A stretch of 64,000 nt of DNA from Leifsonia sp. 466MF (GCF_900100265.1 NZ_LT629696.1:2356001-2420000), one strand, 5' to 3'; shown: positions 1 through 9,109, counted from the first letter of the stretch. Notes: a model not told the origin generated them from the letters alone. Numbers and translations: made by a program.

Positions 1-1
1 G

Positions 2-2020
2 GAATGGTCCGCTCCGGCCGAGTACGACTCGATCATGCTGATGTCGAAAGGCGGAAACGGCGGGGTGACCATGCCCGCGTACTACAACGACACCACGACC
101 AGGGGAGCCGGATTCGAGTACTTCACGATCCGCCCGCGAACCGGGGCCCCCACGGTCGTCGCTCCGACGAACGACATCGAGCAGAGCACGAACTACGCCC
201 TGCACGAACTCGGGCATCAGATGAGCTACAGCCGGAAGGGTTTCCCCTATCCCGACCTGCACAACGCGTCGGCGTATGGATACACCGTCGACCCGAGGAA
301 CGAGTGGGCCGCTTTCTACCTCGACTACCTCAGCGGCAACGTGAACGCGAACGGCATCCCGATGGGAGCCTTTCCGAAGATGTGGTCGGTGAGCCCGCGG
401 TTCCTGCACCGGCCCGCGATGGCCACCGTCCATTTCCAGGACGAGGGAGGCCGGCCGATCGCTCCCGAAGTCGACACCTTCGGCGCGGGAGGCGACCCGC
501 TGGCCGTCACGGCCCCGGTGATCGACGGCTATCGGAGCGTCACCCCGAAGGCGACGAAGGCCGCGCCGGAGGCGACCTTCACCACCGGGACGACCACAGA
601 CATCACGCTGGTCTACTCCCCCGGCCCCACGAAGGTCGCCTTCGTGGGCGGCGAGACCTTCGACCTGACCCAGAGCAGGACCCTGAATCCCGGGACCACC
701 ATCTGGAGCCCGTTCACCTACCGCGCTGCCGCCCCCGTCACGGGCTTCACCTACACCGACCAGATCGTCGGCATCGACGGCGCGCGCCGCGTCGACAGCC
801 TCCCCGGTGCGCCACTGCGCTGGGACACCTCGGGAACCGCGGTGGTCACCGATGGCGGAAACACCTACACGGCGACGAAGAAGTCCAGCACGCTGGTCGA
901 GGTGGCCGTCCAGCTGGGGACCCCCAACACGACATTCGTGGTCCGGAACCTCGGCTATGCCAGCTCCGCCTCAGCGGGTCGTGTGCACCAGAGATTCGAT
1001 CTGCTCGACATCACCCCCCAGCTCACCGGTGTCAAGGAGGAGGTGACGACCGAACCGCACGGGCACGTGCAGCTCACCTGGGGCGACTACACCCTCGCGG
1101 CGACCTTCTCCGGGGGCGAGACGACGGACATCAACCGCGTCGACCGGCGAGCGCCCGGCGAGCAGTTCTTCGCCCGCTACGGATACCGCACCGCCTTCCC
1201 GGTCACCGCCTTCACCTACCTGGACCGGCTCGCCGAGGTGGACGGCGTCCGTCGCATCGACCTGTTCGACGGCCAGCCGGTCACCTGGACCGCGAGCGGC
1301 ACGGCGACCGTGAACTGGCTGGGGAACGCCGTCACGCTGACGAGGAAGAGCGACACCCTGGTCGAGGTCCAGATGACGCTCAAAGCACCATCCACCACCC
1401 TCGTCGTGCCTGGGATGGGCTACACCAACAGCGCGGCGACGGGTCGGGCCAAGCGCAGCGTCGAGTTCGTCGACGTGACGTCCGAGCTGACGGGCCGGAA
1501 GGATGCGCAGCCCCGGGCGCCGAAGGGCAACAACACCGTGACCTGGGGCGACCACAGGACGACGGTCGCCTTCTCCGGAGGCCAGACCGTCGACCTGTTC
1601 CAGAACACGACCGTCGCCCCCGGCAAGATCTACTGGAACGGCTATACCTATCGCGCGGCGGTCCCGGTCATCGCCTTCACGTACACGGACCGCATCGTCT
1701 CGATCAGCGGAGCGCGACGCTGCGACAGCCTTCGCGGCGTCGCACTGAACTGGGATGCCGCCGGCATCGCCACGGTCACGAAGGACGGCAACACCTATAC
1801 CGCTGTGCGGAAGTCCGACACGCTCGTCGAGATCTCGGTCCGACTGGGAACCCCGAGCACCACGTTCACCCTCCAGGACGTCGGATACGGCAACGTCGCG
1901 CCCGTCGGCCACGTGGAGCAGACGTACGACCTGCTCGACGTCACGCCAGAGCTGACCGGAGTGAAGGAGGCCATGACCTCTGAGCCGCATGGGCACGTGA
2001 CCCTCACCTGGACGGGCTGA
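2..2020 (+). CDS. HExxH-containing surface/secreted protein with MucBP-like domain and three long repeats (5' partial)
   Basis: The frame is open to the left edge of the window, so the N-terminus and any signal peptide are missing. Numbering from the first ATG (35), HELGH is at residues 57-61 and a downstream Glu at about 90 (NEWAAF) gives the zinc-ligand layout of gluzincin peptidases such as the anthrax lethal-factor-like fold. Residues about 130-198 look like a MucBP-type domain (VHFQDEGGRPIAP then PVIDGYR). Three repeats of about 155 residues start near 199, 353 and 509. Each carries SGGxTxDL, FTYxDR, SDTLVE and a final GY. No LPXTG sorting motif is present at the end. An extracellular protease or adhesin is inferred; the substrate is unknown. 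Confidence 0.6.
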   Translation, partial: EWSAPAEYDSIMLMSKGGNGGVTMPAYYNDTTTRGAGFEYFTIRPRTGAPTVVAPTNDIEQSTNYALHELGHQMSYSRKGFPYPDLHNASAYGYTVDPRNEWAAFYLDYLSGNVNANGIPMGAFPKMWSVSPRFLHRPAMATVHFQDEGGRPIAPEVDTFGAGGDPLAVTAPVIDGYRSVTPKATKAAPEATFTTGTTTDITLVYSPGPTKVAFVGGETFDLTQSRTLNPGTTIWSPFTYRAAAPVTGFTYTDQIVGIDGARRVDSLPGAPLRWDTSGTAVVTDGGNTYTATKKSSTLVEVAVQLGTPNTTFVVRNLGYASSASAGRVHQRFDLLDITPQLTGVKEEVTTEPHGHVQLTWGDYTLAATFSGGETTDINRVDRRAPGEQFFARYGYRTAFPVTAFTYLDRLAEVDGVRRIDLFDGQPVTWTASGTATVNWLGNAVTLTRKSDTLVEVQMTLKAPSTTLVVPGMGYTNSAATGRAKRSVEFVDVTSELTGRKDAQPRAPKGNNTVTWGDHRTTVAFSGGQTVDLFQNTTVAPGKIYWNGYTYRAAVPVIAFTYTDRIVSISGARRCDSLRGVALNWDAAGIATVTKDGNTYTAVRKSDTLVEISVRLGTPSTTFTLQDVGYGNVAPVGHVEQTYDLLDVTPELTGVKEAMTSEPHGHVTLTWTG

Positions 2021-2046
2021 CGCTCGGCCAGAAGGATGGGCCGCCG

Positions 2047-2379
2047 TTACTGGTGGAAGAACGGGATGATCAGGTACAGCCCGTACACGACGGCCAGCGC
2101 GCAACCGGTGAAGCACGCATAGGCGCCGGTCAGCGCCAGCCTCTTCTGCCCTGTGCTCAGCGGGTTCTTGCGCTGCGCCTTCTCGGCCTTGCGCTGCAGC
2201 TTCGCCGCACGCTCGGGAGTCAGCACGGTGATGGCGTCGGTGAACTCCACCGGCTCGACGAACAGCGCACGGCCGGCCGCGGCCAGAAGGCGCGTCCCGA
2301 GCGCGTAGAGGGCCACGACGACGCACGAGCCGACCAGCGCTGCACCGAAGACGACGAGGAAGGACGCCCAGTCGATCAT
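2047..2379 (-). CDS. small membrane protein coupled to the phosphate transporter
   Basis: 110 residues with two hydrophobic segments, one near residues 5-35 and one near 84-107, separated by a charged linker containing LTPERAAKLQRKAEKAQRK. Its ATG overlaps the stop of the upstream phosphate transporter gene in an ATGA, so the two are translated together. The function is not known. Co-translation suggests an accessory role in phosphate uptake or an unrelated passenger of the operon. Confidence 0.75.
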   Translation of the reverse strand: MIDWASFLVVFGAALVGSCVVVALYALGTRLLAAAGRALFVEPVEFTDAITVLTPERAAKLQRKAEKAQRKNPLSTGQKRLALTGAYACFTGCALAVVYGLYLIIPFFHQ

Positions 2380-3590
2380 GCGGACTCCCTCCTGCGCCGC
2401 TCCTTCTTGAGCGGCTTGACCTTGTCGATCTTGACGACCTTGCCGGACGCCGCGACCTCGCTCTTGCCCTGCACGGGCAGCGGCTTGACGGCGTTCTCAC
2501 TGCTGACGCGGTTGCGACGCGCACGCCAGAAGATGTAGACGACGACGGCGGTGCCGACCACGGTGTCGATGACGACGCCGATCGGTCCGAGGTTGGCGAG
2601 CAGGCCGGCGACGGCACCGACGATGGCGGCGGATGGAAGCGTCAGCAGCCAGCCGATGGCGATCCGGCCCGCCGTGCCCCACCGCACGGACGACCCGCGC
2701 CGGCCGAGACCGGAGCCGATCACCGATCCCGAGGCGACCTGCGTGGTCGAGAGGGCGAAGCCGAGGTGGCTGGACGCGAGGATGGTGGCCGCCGTGCTCG
2801 TCTCCGCAGCGAATCCCTGCGCCGGCTTCACCTCGGTGAGGCCGCGGCCGAGGGTGCGGATGATGCGCCAGCCGCCCGAGTACGTGCCGATCGCGATGGC
2901 GAGCGCACACGCGATGACGACCCAGACCTCCGGCCCGGAACCGGCCTCCTGGAAGCCCGCGGAGATGAGCGTCAGGGTGATGACGCCCATGGTCTTCTGG
3001 GCGTCGTTGGTGCCGTGGGACAGCGCGACGAGCGAGGACGAGAAGATCTGCCCGTATCGGAAGCCGCCGCGGCCGTCCGGGCGCCCGTCGTAGCGCCGCG
3101 TGATCCAGTACGCGAGCTTGGTCGCACTCCACGCGACGACACCGGCGGTGAACGGCGCGATGATCGCCGGAAGGATGACCTTGTCCAGCACGACGACGAA
3201 GTCGACCGATTGGAGTCCGGCGCCGACGATCGCGGCCCCGATGAGGCCACCGAACAGCGCATGACTGGACGACGACGGCAGGCCGTACAGCCAGGTGATC
3301 ATGTTCCAGACGATCGCCCCGACGAGTCCGGCGAAGATGAGCACCGGCGTGATCTGCACGCCGCCCTCACCCTCCTTGATGATGCCGCCGGAGATGGTCT
3401 TGGCGACTTCCGTGGAGAGGAACGCTCCGATGAGGTTGAGCACGGCGGCGAGGGCCACGGCGACCTTCGGCCGCATGGCGCCCGTCGCGATGGGGGTCGC
3501 CATCGCGTTGGCCGTGTCGTGGAAGCCGTTCGTGAAGTCGAAGAAGAGCGCCAGCGCGATGACCAGCACGACGATGAGGGTGAGGTCCAC
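2376..3590 (-). CDS. pit: PiT-family inorganic phosphate transporter
   Basis: 404-residue polytopic membrane protein of the PiT family, which imports phosphate (usually as a metal-phosphate complex) with H+ or Na+. The N-terminal PiT signature FDFTNGFHDTANAMATP begins near residue 17. The second, inverted half carries SHGTNDAQKTMGVI. Full length for the family. The start is GTG at 3590, preceded by a purine-rich AGAAAG. A PhoP-box-like direct repeat lies 41-62 bp upstream (3631-3652), suggesting phosphate-responsive control as known for pitH2 in Streptomyces. The last gene of the pair is a small membrane protein. Confidence 0.93.
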   Translation of the reverse strand: MDLTLIVVLVIALALFFDFTNGFHDTANAMATPIATGAMRPKVAVALAAVLNLIGAFLSTEVAKTISGGIIKEGEGGVQITPVLIFAGLVGAIVWNMITWLYGLPSSSSHALFGGLIGAAIVGAGLQSVDFVVVLDKVILPAIIAPFTAGVVAWSATKLAYWITRRYDGRPDGRGGFRYGQIFSSSLVALSHGTNDAQKTMGVITLTLISAGFQEAGSGPEVWVVIACALAIAIGTYSGGWRIIRTLGRGLTEVKPAQGFAAETSTAATILASSHLGFALSTTQVASGSVIGSGLGRRGSSVRWGTAGRIAIGWLLTLPSAAIVGAVAGLLANLGPIGVVIDTVVGTAVVVYIFWRARRNRVSSENAVKPLPVQGKSEVAASGKVVKIDKVKPLKKERRRRESA

Positions 3591-3734
3591 CGTTCTCTTT
3601 CTCGTGTGGGATGCCTCCCCCGACGCAAACGTTCATCGGAGGTTCATGCAAGGGACCTGGCGCGTTACGACACCGTGACGATACTCACACGACGCCTCAG
3701 TCAGGTCAAACCCGCTGCGACCCCGTTCGCGGGG
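3591..3734. promoter_or_regulatory. PiT upstream region with PHO-box-like direct repeat and helicase terminator hairpin
   Basis: Two 11-bp direct repeats with GTTCATCGGAG at 3631-3641 and GTTCATGCAAG at 3642-3652 fit the PhoP-box architecture of actinobacteria. On the minus strand a promoter-like TTGACC-N17-GAGTAT lies further upstream, so the box would fall just after that start site; which promoter is used is unclear. At 3721-3734 CCCCG/CGGGG forms a 5-bp hairpin with a 4-nt loop, immediately after the helicase stop codon; it may be a weak terminator. Confidence 0.45.
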
Positions 3735-6338
3735 CTAGAACCGGCCGACCCCCGTGACCCGGATGACCGCGACGCCCTCGCGTGCGGAGTCCTCGAGGAG
3801 GACGTCCGCGGTGATGCCCCAGTCGTGGTCGCCCTCGGGGTCGGCGATGATCTGGCGCACCCGCCAGATCCCCTCGGCTCCGTCGGGCTTCTCGTCCACC
3901 AGGATCATCTGCGCCGAGCGCGCGGAGGCGTCGGTGAGGATCTCGTCGTGCTCGGCGTAGTAGCCCTCCAGAGCCGCATCCCATTGCGCCTCCGTGAAGG
4001 GCGCGGCACCCCCGGCGAGCGCGGCCGCTTCGGCCTCCAGCGCGCCGAGGTCCTGGACGCGGTCGAGGGCGGCGAGCTGGATGCGGCGGAACAGCTCGTT
4101 GCGTACCAGCACGAAGAAGGCGCGCCGGTTGGTGGTGACATTCCGTGGCGCGGGAGGGGCGAGCTCGGTGGACTCGGCGGCGTGCTTGGCCGCATCCGGG
4201 TGCACCAGTTCCTCCCACTCGTCGAGGAGGCTGGAGTCGACCTGGCGCACGAGCTCGCCCAGCCACTCGATGATGTCGCGCAGGTCCTCCGTGCGCGCCT
4301 CCAGCGGGACCGTCTGGTTGAGCGCGCGGTAGGCGTCGGAGAGGTAGCGGAGCACCACGCCCTCCGACCTCGCCAGCTTGTAGAACGCGATGAACTCGCC
4401 GAACGTCATCGCCCGCTCGTAGAGGTCGCGGACGACCGACTTCGGGCTGAGCGCGAAGTCGGCGACCCACGGCTGGCTGGACGCGTAGGTGGCGAACGCC
4501 TCGTGAAGCAGCACGTCGTGGGGCTTGGGATGCGTCACCTCCTCGAGCGCCTCCATGCGCTCCTCGTACTCCACGCCGTCGGCCTTCATCGCCGCGACGG
4601 CCTCGCCGCGCGCCTGGAACTGCTGGGCGGAGAGCACCGGACGCGGATCGTCGAGCGTCGCCTCCACGACCGAGACGATGTCGAGCGCGTACGACGGCGA
4701 CTCCCGGTCGAACAGTTCGAAGGCGGCGAGCGCGAACGGCGACAGCGGCTGGTTGAGGGCGAAGTTGGGCTGCAGGTCCACGGTCAGCCGGATCTCGACG
4801 CCGTCGCCGGTCCTGACCGCCTCGACGACGCCGGCGGTGAGCAGCGAGCGGTACAGCTCGATCGCACGCCGGGCGAGGGCGAGCTGGCGCTTCCACGGCT
4901 CGTGGTTGTCGAACACGAGCGCGTGCACGTGCCCGTACACGTCGCCGCCGCGGCCGATCACGTTGATGAGCATGGCGCTGGTGATCTGCATGGAGGAGGT
5001 GAGCGTCTCCGGCTCCGCCTCGATCAGACGCCGGAACGACGGCTCGCCCCAGGAGACGAAGCCCTCCGGTGCCTTCTTGCGGACGATCTTGCGGCGCTTC
5101 TTCGGGTCGTCCCCGGCCTTCTCCAGCGCCTTCAGGTTCTCGGACTCGTGCTCGGGCGCCTGGGCGACGACGGTGCCGGCGGTGTCGTATCCCGCGCGGC
5201 CCGCGCGCCCGGCGATCTGGTGGAACTCTCGGGCGTTCAGCTGCCGCATCCGCGTGCCGTCGAACTTCGTGAGCGCCGTGAGGAGCACGGTGCGGATGGG
5301 CACGTTGATGCCGACACCGAGGGTGTCCGTGCCGCAGATCACGCGCAGCATCCCGCGCTGGGCGAGCTGCTCGACGAGCCGACGGTACTTGGGCAGCATC
5401 CCCGCGTGGTGCACGCCGATGCCCTGCCGCAGCAGACGGGACAGCGTCTTGCCGAAACTCGTCGTGAAGCGGAACCCCCCGATCAGCTCGGCGATCGCAT
5501 CCCGCTGCTCCCGGGTGGCGATCTTCGCGCTGGAGAGCGACTGCGCCCGCTCGAGCGCGGCCAGCTGCGAGAAGTGCACGACGTAGACCGGAGCCTGACC
5601 GGTGCTCAGCAGGTCTTCGATCGTCTCGTGGACGGGCGTGACCTCGTAGTAGTAGTGCAGAGGAACGGGCCGCTCGACACCCGTCACGGTCGCGGTGGTC
5701 CGCCCGGTGCGGCGCTCCAGGTCCTCCGCGAGCGCGGTCACATCACCGAGGGTCGCCGACATCAGCACGAACTGGGTGTGCGGGAGGGTCAGCAGCGGAA
5801 CCTGCCACGCCCAGCCGCGGTCGGGGTCGGAGTAGAAGTGGAACTCGTCCATGACGACTTGGCCCACGGGCGTCTCGTCGCCGTGGCGGAGGGCCAGGTT
5901 CGCCAGGATCTCCGCCGTCGCGCACATGATCGGCGCATCCGGGTTCACCGCCGAGTCGCCGGTCGTCATGCCGACGTTCTCGGCACCGAAGATGTCGGCG
6001 AGCGCGAAGAACTTCTCCGAGACCAGCGCCTTGATCGGCGCGGTGTAATACGTGCGCTCCCCGCGGGCGAGCGCCGCGAAGTGGGCGCCGACCGCCACCA
6101 GCGACTTGCCCGTGCCTGTGGGTGTGCTCAGGATGAGATTGGCGCCGCCGACGACCTCGATCACCGACTCGTCCTGGGCCGGGTACAGCCGGATGCCGCC
6201 CTCCTCCACCCAGGCGACGAAGGTGTCGTACACGGCGTCCTCGGTGACGGAGCCGGGGCTGGCCCAGCCGGGGATGTCCTCGAGGCGGAGTCGCCGGGGG
6301 CTCTGGGGTGCGGCGGAGGACGGCGAGGCATCGGACAT
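3735..6338 (-). CDS. Ski2-like DExH-box RNA helicase with DUF3516-type C-terminus
   Basis: 867 residues if it starts at the ATG at 6338, which follows a GGGAGG sequence; upstream codons in the same frame are low-complexity and antisense to the next gene. Motif I TPTGTGKS is at 72-79, motif II DEFH at 164-167 and motif III SAT at 194-196. The second RecA lobe has CGTDTLGVGINVPIRTV and HQIAGRAGRAGYD. The C-terminal half matches the actinobacterial DUF3516 arrangement found after Ski2/Mtr4-like helicase cores. The family unwinds structured RNA with ATP. Its substrate here is unknown. It is a single-gene unit divergent from the molybdenum island. Confidence 0.9.
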   Translation of the reverse strand: MSDASPSSAAPQSPRRLRLEDIPGWASPGSVTEDAVYDTFVAWVEEGGIRLYPAQDESVIEVVGGANLILSTPTGTGKSLVAVGAHFAALARGERTYYTAPIKALVSEKFFALADIFGAENVGMTTGDSAVNPDAPIMCATAEILANLALRHGDETPVGQVVMDEFHFYSDPDRGWAWQVPLLTLPHTQFVLMSATLGDVTALAEDLERRTGRTTATVTGVERPVPLHYYYEVTPVHETIEDLLSTGQAPVYVVHFSQLAALERAQSLSSAKIATREQRDAIAELIGGFRFTTSFGKTLSRLLRQGIGVHHAGMLPKYRRLVEQLAQRGMLRVICGTDTLGVGINVPIRTVLLTALTKFDGTRMRQLNAREFHQIAGRAGRAGYDTAGTVVAQAPEHESENLKALEKAGDDPKKRRKIVRKKAPEGFVSWGEPSFRRLIEAEPETLTSSMQITSAMLINVIGRGGDVYGHVHALVFDNHEPWKRQLALARRAIELYRSLLTAGVVEAVRTGDGVEIRLTVDLQPNFALNQPLSPFALAAFELFDRESPSYALDIVSVVEATLDDPRPVLSAQQFQARGEAVAAMKADGVEYEERMEALEEVTHPKPHDVLLHEAFATYASSQPWVADFALSPKSVVRDLYERAMTFGEFIAFYKLARSEGVVLRYLSDAYRALNQTVPLEARTEDLRDIIEWLGELVRQVDSSLLDEWEELVHPDAAKHAAESTELAPPAPRNVTTNRRAFFVLVRNELFRRIQLAALDRVQDLGALEAEAAALAGGAAPFTEAQWDAALEGYYAEHDEILTDASARSAQMILVDEKPDGAEGIWRVRQIIADPEGDHDWGITADVLLEDSAREGVAVIRVTGVGRF

Positions 6339-6370
6339 GATGCCCCCAGCCTCCCACGTCGCGGCGGCCA

Positions 6371-6408
6371 CTCGTGGCGCGCGCTCGACGTGCTCGTGGC
6401 GCGCGCTC
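6371..6408. repeat. 16-bp direct repeat upstream of the molybdoenzyme gene
   Basis: CTCGTGGCGCGCGCTC occurs at 6371-6386 and again at 6393-6408, a 22-bp period (about two helical turns). The second copy covers the -35 area of the promoter at 6421. Confidence 0.5.
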
Positions 6409-6420
6409 AGGCGGTGGTCA

Positions 6421-6426
6421 TAGGTT
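6421..6426 (+). promoter_or_regulatory. -10 hexamer of a leaderless promoter (molybdoenzyme gene)
   Basis: TAGGTT ends 6 nt before the ATG at 6433 and no ribosome-binding site is present, the geometry of a leaderless transcript. Confidence 0.5.
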
Positions 6427-6432
6427 TGCCCC

Positions 6433-7959
6433 ATGTCCGACTTCTGGCGGCCGGCCGGGGCCGGCGTCGCGAGCGTTGTCGCGGGCGTCGGCGTCGCCGA
6501 GCTGGTGAGTGCGTTCGTCGTGCAGAACGGCAGCCCGATCCTCACCGTCGGCGCGCTGCTCATCGACCTCGCGCCGCCGTGGCTGAAGGAGGCCGTCATC
6601 GGCCTGTTCGGCACCGGCGACAAGGCGTTCCTCATCGTGTCACTGGCCGTCGTCGTCGTGGTCGGCGCAGGGATCGCGGGCTGGCTGGAGCGGGTCCGGC
6701 CGCCGCTCGGACGCATCCTCATCGGACTCGGCGGAGCGGTCGGCGTGCTGGCCGCGGTCACCCGCTCGGGGAACAGCATCGTGGACGCGCTGCCGTCGGT
6801 GCTCGCGGCCGGGGTCGCCATCCTGCTTCTCGGCTGGCTCATGCGGATGCTGCGCGACACCGAGCCGACCCGGGTCGCGCCGAGCGGCCGGGTCTCCCGC
6901 CGCCGGTTCGTCGGCTCGACCGCCGCGACCGCAGCCGGAGGGGCGCTCGCCCTGATCGTCGGCCAGGTGGTGGCCGGCGGCTTCCGGGCGGCCTCCGCCA
7001 CCCGCGCGGCGATCCGGCTGCCCAAACCGGCGGAGACGGCCCCGCCCATCCCGGCCGGAGCCTCGTTCGACATCCCGGGGCTGTCGCCGATCGTCACGCC
7101 GAACGCCGACTTCTACCGCATCGACACAGCGCTGCAGATCCCGGGGATCGACCCGAACGACTGGAGACTCCGCATCACCGGCATGGTCGAGAACGAGGTC
7201 GAGCTGACCTTCGCCCAGCTGCTGGCGCTGCCGCTGGAGGAGTCCACCACGACGCTCACCTGCGTCTCCAACGAGGTCGGCGGAGACCTGATCGGCAACG
7301 CGACCTGGCTCGGCTACCCGATCCGTCACCTGCTCGCGCGCGCCAAGCCGTCCGCCGACGCCGACATGGTGCTGTCGACCAGCCAGGACGGGTGGACGGC
7401 GAGCACCCCGATCGAGACGCTGACCGATGAGCGCAACGCCATCCTCGCCGTCGGGATGAACGGCCAGCCGCTGCCGCTCGAGCACGGCTATCCCGTGCGG
7501 ATGGTCGTGCCGGGCCTCTACGGCTACGTGTCGGCCACCAAGTGGGTGGTGTCGATGGAGGTCACGCGCTTCGACCAGCACACCTCGTATTGGACCGACC
7601 GCGGCTGGTCGGAGCGCGGGCCGGTGAAGCTGTCGTCCCGGATCGACGTCCCCGCCGCCGGCCGGCAGGTGAAGGCCGGGACCGTCGCGGTGGCCGGGGT
7701 GGCCTGGTCGCAGCACGTCGGCGTCAGCGCGGTGCAGGTGAAGGTGGATGACGGGCCCTGGCAGCAGGCGACCCTCGCGGACGCCATCTCGGCCGACACC
7801 TGGCGGCAGTGGCGGTTCGCCTGGGAGGCGACGCCGGGCGCCCACACCCTCCGGGTCCGCGCGACGGACGCGAAGGGGAAGGTGCAGACGGCCGCGGTGC
7901 AGGACGTCGTGCCCGACGGCGCGACCGGCCTGCACTCGGTGCGGGTCACGGTGGTGTGA
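6433..7959 (+). CDS. membrane-anchored sulfite-oxidase-family molybdopterin oxidoreductase
   Basis: 508 residues. Residues 1-140 contain about four hydrophobic segments. A twin-arginine-like SRRRFVG (155-161) with a hydrophobic stretch to about 182 follows. The catalytic domain begins near 215 (FYRIDTALQIP). Cys277 in TLTCVSNEVGG is the expected molybdenum ligand of the sulfite oxidase family, and a C-terminal Mo-co dimerisation domain (from about 395) follows. The catalytic part should face outside, bound to the membrane. The substrate cannot be read from sequence; sulfite, a sulfoxide or another oxyanion is possible. It opens the cofactor synthesis operon, directly before the moeB-like gene, so enzyme and cofactor genes are probably co-expressed. 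Confidence 0.88.
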   Translation: MSDFWRPAGAGVASVVAGVGVAELVSAFVVQNGSPILTVGALLIDLAPPWLKEAVIGLFGTGDKAFLIVSLAVVVVVGAGIAGWLERVRPPLGRILIGLGGAVGVLAAVTRSGNSIVDALPSVLAAGVAILLLGWLMRMLRDTEPTRVAPSGRVSRRRFVGSTAATAAGGALALIVGQVVAGGFRAASATRAAIRLPKPAETAPPIPAGASFDIPGLSPIVTPNADFYRIDTALQIPGIDPNDWRLRITGMVENEVELTFAQLLALPLEESTTTLTCVSNEVGGDLIGNATWLGYPIRHLLARAKPSADADMVLSTSQDGWTASTPIETLTDERNAILAVGMNGQPLPLEHGYPVRMVVPGLYGYVSATKWVVSMEVTRFDQHTSYWTDRGWSERGPVKLSSRIDVPAAGRQVKAGTVAVAGVAWSQHVGVSAVQVKVDDGPWQQATLADAISADTWRQWRFAWEATPGAHTLRVRATDAKGKVQTAAVQDVVPDGATGLHSVRVTVV

Positions 7960-7971
7960 TTGGCTGAGCGT

Positions 7972-9102
7972 ATGGCCCTCCCGCCTCTGGTCGAACCCGG
8001 TCCCGAACTGTCCGTCGAGCGGACGGCCCGCTACGCCCGCACCACGCAGCTGCCCGGCTTCGGGCCCGTCTCGCAGCGCCGGCTGCGGGCGGCCCGGGTG
8101 CTCGTCGTCGGGGCCGGCGGCCTCGGCTCGGCGGTGCTCCCGCTGCTCGCGTCGGCCGGGGTCGGAACGATCGGGATCGTCGACGACGACCGGGTGGAGC
8201 CGAGCAACCTGCCGCGGCAGGCCATCCACACGCCCGCCGCTGTCGGGCGTGCCAAAGTGGAGTCCGCCGCGGACGCCGTGCGGGCGCTGGACGACGAGGT
8301 GGAGCTGCGCCTGTACGCCGAGCGGCTGACGTCGCAGAACGCGCCGGGCATCCTCGCCGGATTCGACCTCGTGCTCGACGGCAGCGACAACTTCCCGACC
8401 CGGTATCTGGTGGATGACGCGGCGACGCTCGCGGGCATCCCCGTCGTGTGGGGAGCCGTGCACCAGACGGGCGGCCAGGCGGGGCTCAGCTGGGCCGCGC
8501 ACGGGCCGACCTACCGCGACCTGTTCCCGGTGCCGCCCGCGCCCGGCACAGTGGCGAGCTGCGCCGAGGCGGGCGCGCTGCCGTCGGTGTGCGGCGTGAT
8601 CGGCGGGCTGATGGTCAGCGAGGCGATCAAGCTGGTGGCCGGGACGGGCGATCCGCTGCTCGGCCGGGTCGTCATCCACGACGGCCTGCGCGGGACGTTC
8701 CGCGAGCTGGCCTACGAGCGCGATCCGGAGGCGGCGCCTGTCACGGAGCTGATCGACTACGACCTGTTCTGCGGTGTGACCGACACGATGTCGCCCGCCG
8801 AGCTGCACGCCCGGCTCGTGGCGGGTGAGCCGCACACGCTGCTGGATGTGCGGGAGCCGTGGGAGGCCGACATCGTCGAGCTGCCCGACTCGCTGCTGGT
8901 GCCGCTCGGCGTCGTGGAGCGGGACGCGGCGGGAGTGGCCGAGCGGCTGTCCGACGCGCCGCTCGTGATCGTCTGCCACCACGGCATCCGAGCAGAGACC
9001 GCGCGCCGCTTGCTCGCCGACGCGGGCAGGCCCGGCCTGGTGCTCGCCGGCGGCCTCGACGCCTGGGCCCGAGACATCGACCCCGGAATGCCGCGCTACT
9101 GA
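7972..9102 (+). CDS. moeB: MoeB/ThiF-like adenylyltransferase with C-terminal rhodanese domain
   Basis: 376 residues from the ATG at 7972; a TTG at 7960, immediately after the previous stop, is an alternative. GAGGLGS (47-53) binds ATP, PSNLPRQ holds the conserved Arg, and GSDNFPTRY follows, as in E1-like enzymes that adenylate the C-terminal glycine of MoaD or ThiS. CAEAGALPSVCGVIGG is the crossover/zinc region. The C-terminal rhodanese domain has the active loop CHHGIRA with Cys335, which can pass persulfide sulfur. Activation and sulfuration of the MoaD encoded at 15097 is the likely job. An isolated palindrome separates it from moeA. Confidence 0.9.
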   Translation: MALPPLVEPGPELSVERTARYARTTQLPGFGPVSQRRLRAARVLVVGAGGLGSAVLPLLASAGVGTIGIVDDDRVEPSNLPRQAIHTPAAVGRAKVESAADAVRALDDEVELRLYAERLTSQNAPGILAGFDLVLDGSDNFPTRYLVDDAATLAGIPVVWGAVHQTGGQAGLSWAAHGPTYRDLFPVPPAPGTVASCAEAGALPSVCGVIGGLMVSEAIKLVAGTGDPLLGRVVIHDGLRGTFRELAYERDPEAAPVTELIDYDLFCGVTDTMSPAELHARLVAGEPHTLLDVREPWEADIVELPDSLLVPLGVVERDAAGVAERLSDAPLVIVCHHGIRAETARRLLADAGRPGLVLAGGLDAWARDIDPGMPRY

Positions 9103-9109
9103 CGCCGCG

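Noticed and set aside
2766..7430. A plus-strand open frame of about 1,550 codons
   Set aside because: It runs antisense through the phosphate transporter and helicase genes and then overlaps the molybdoenzyme gene in another frame. Its translation is Arg/Asp/His-rich without any motif, as expected for antisense frames in high-GC DNA.
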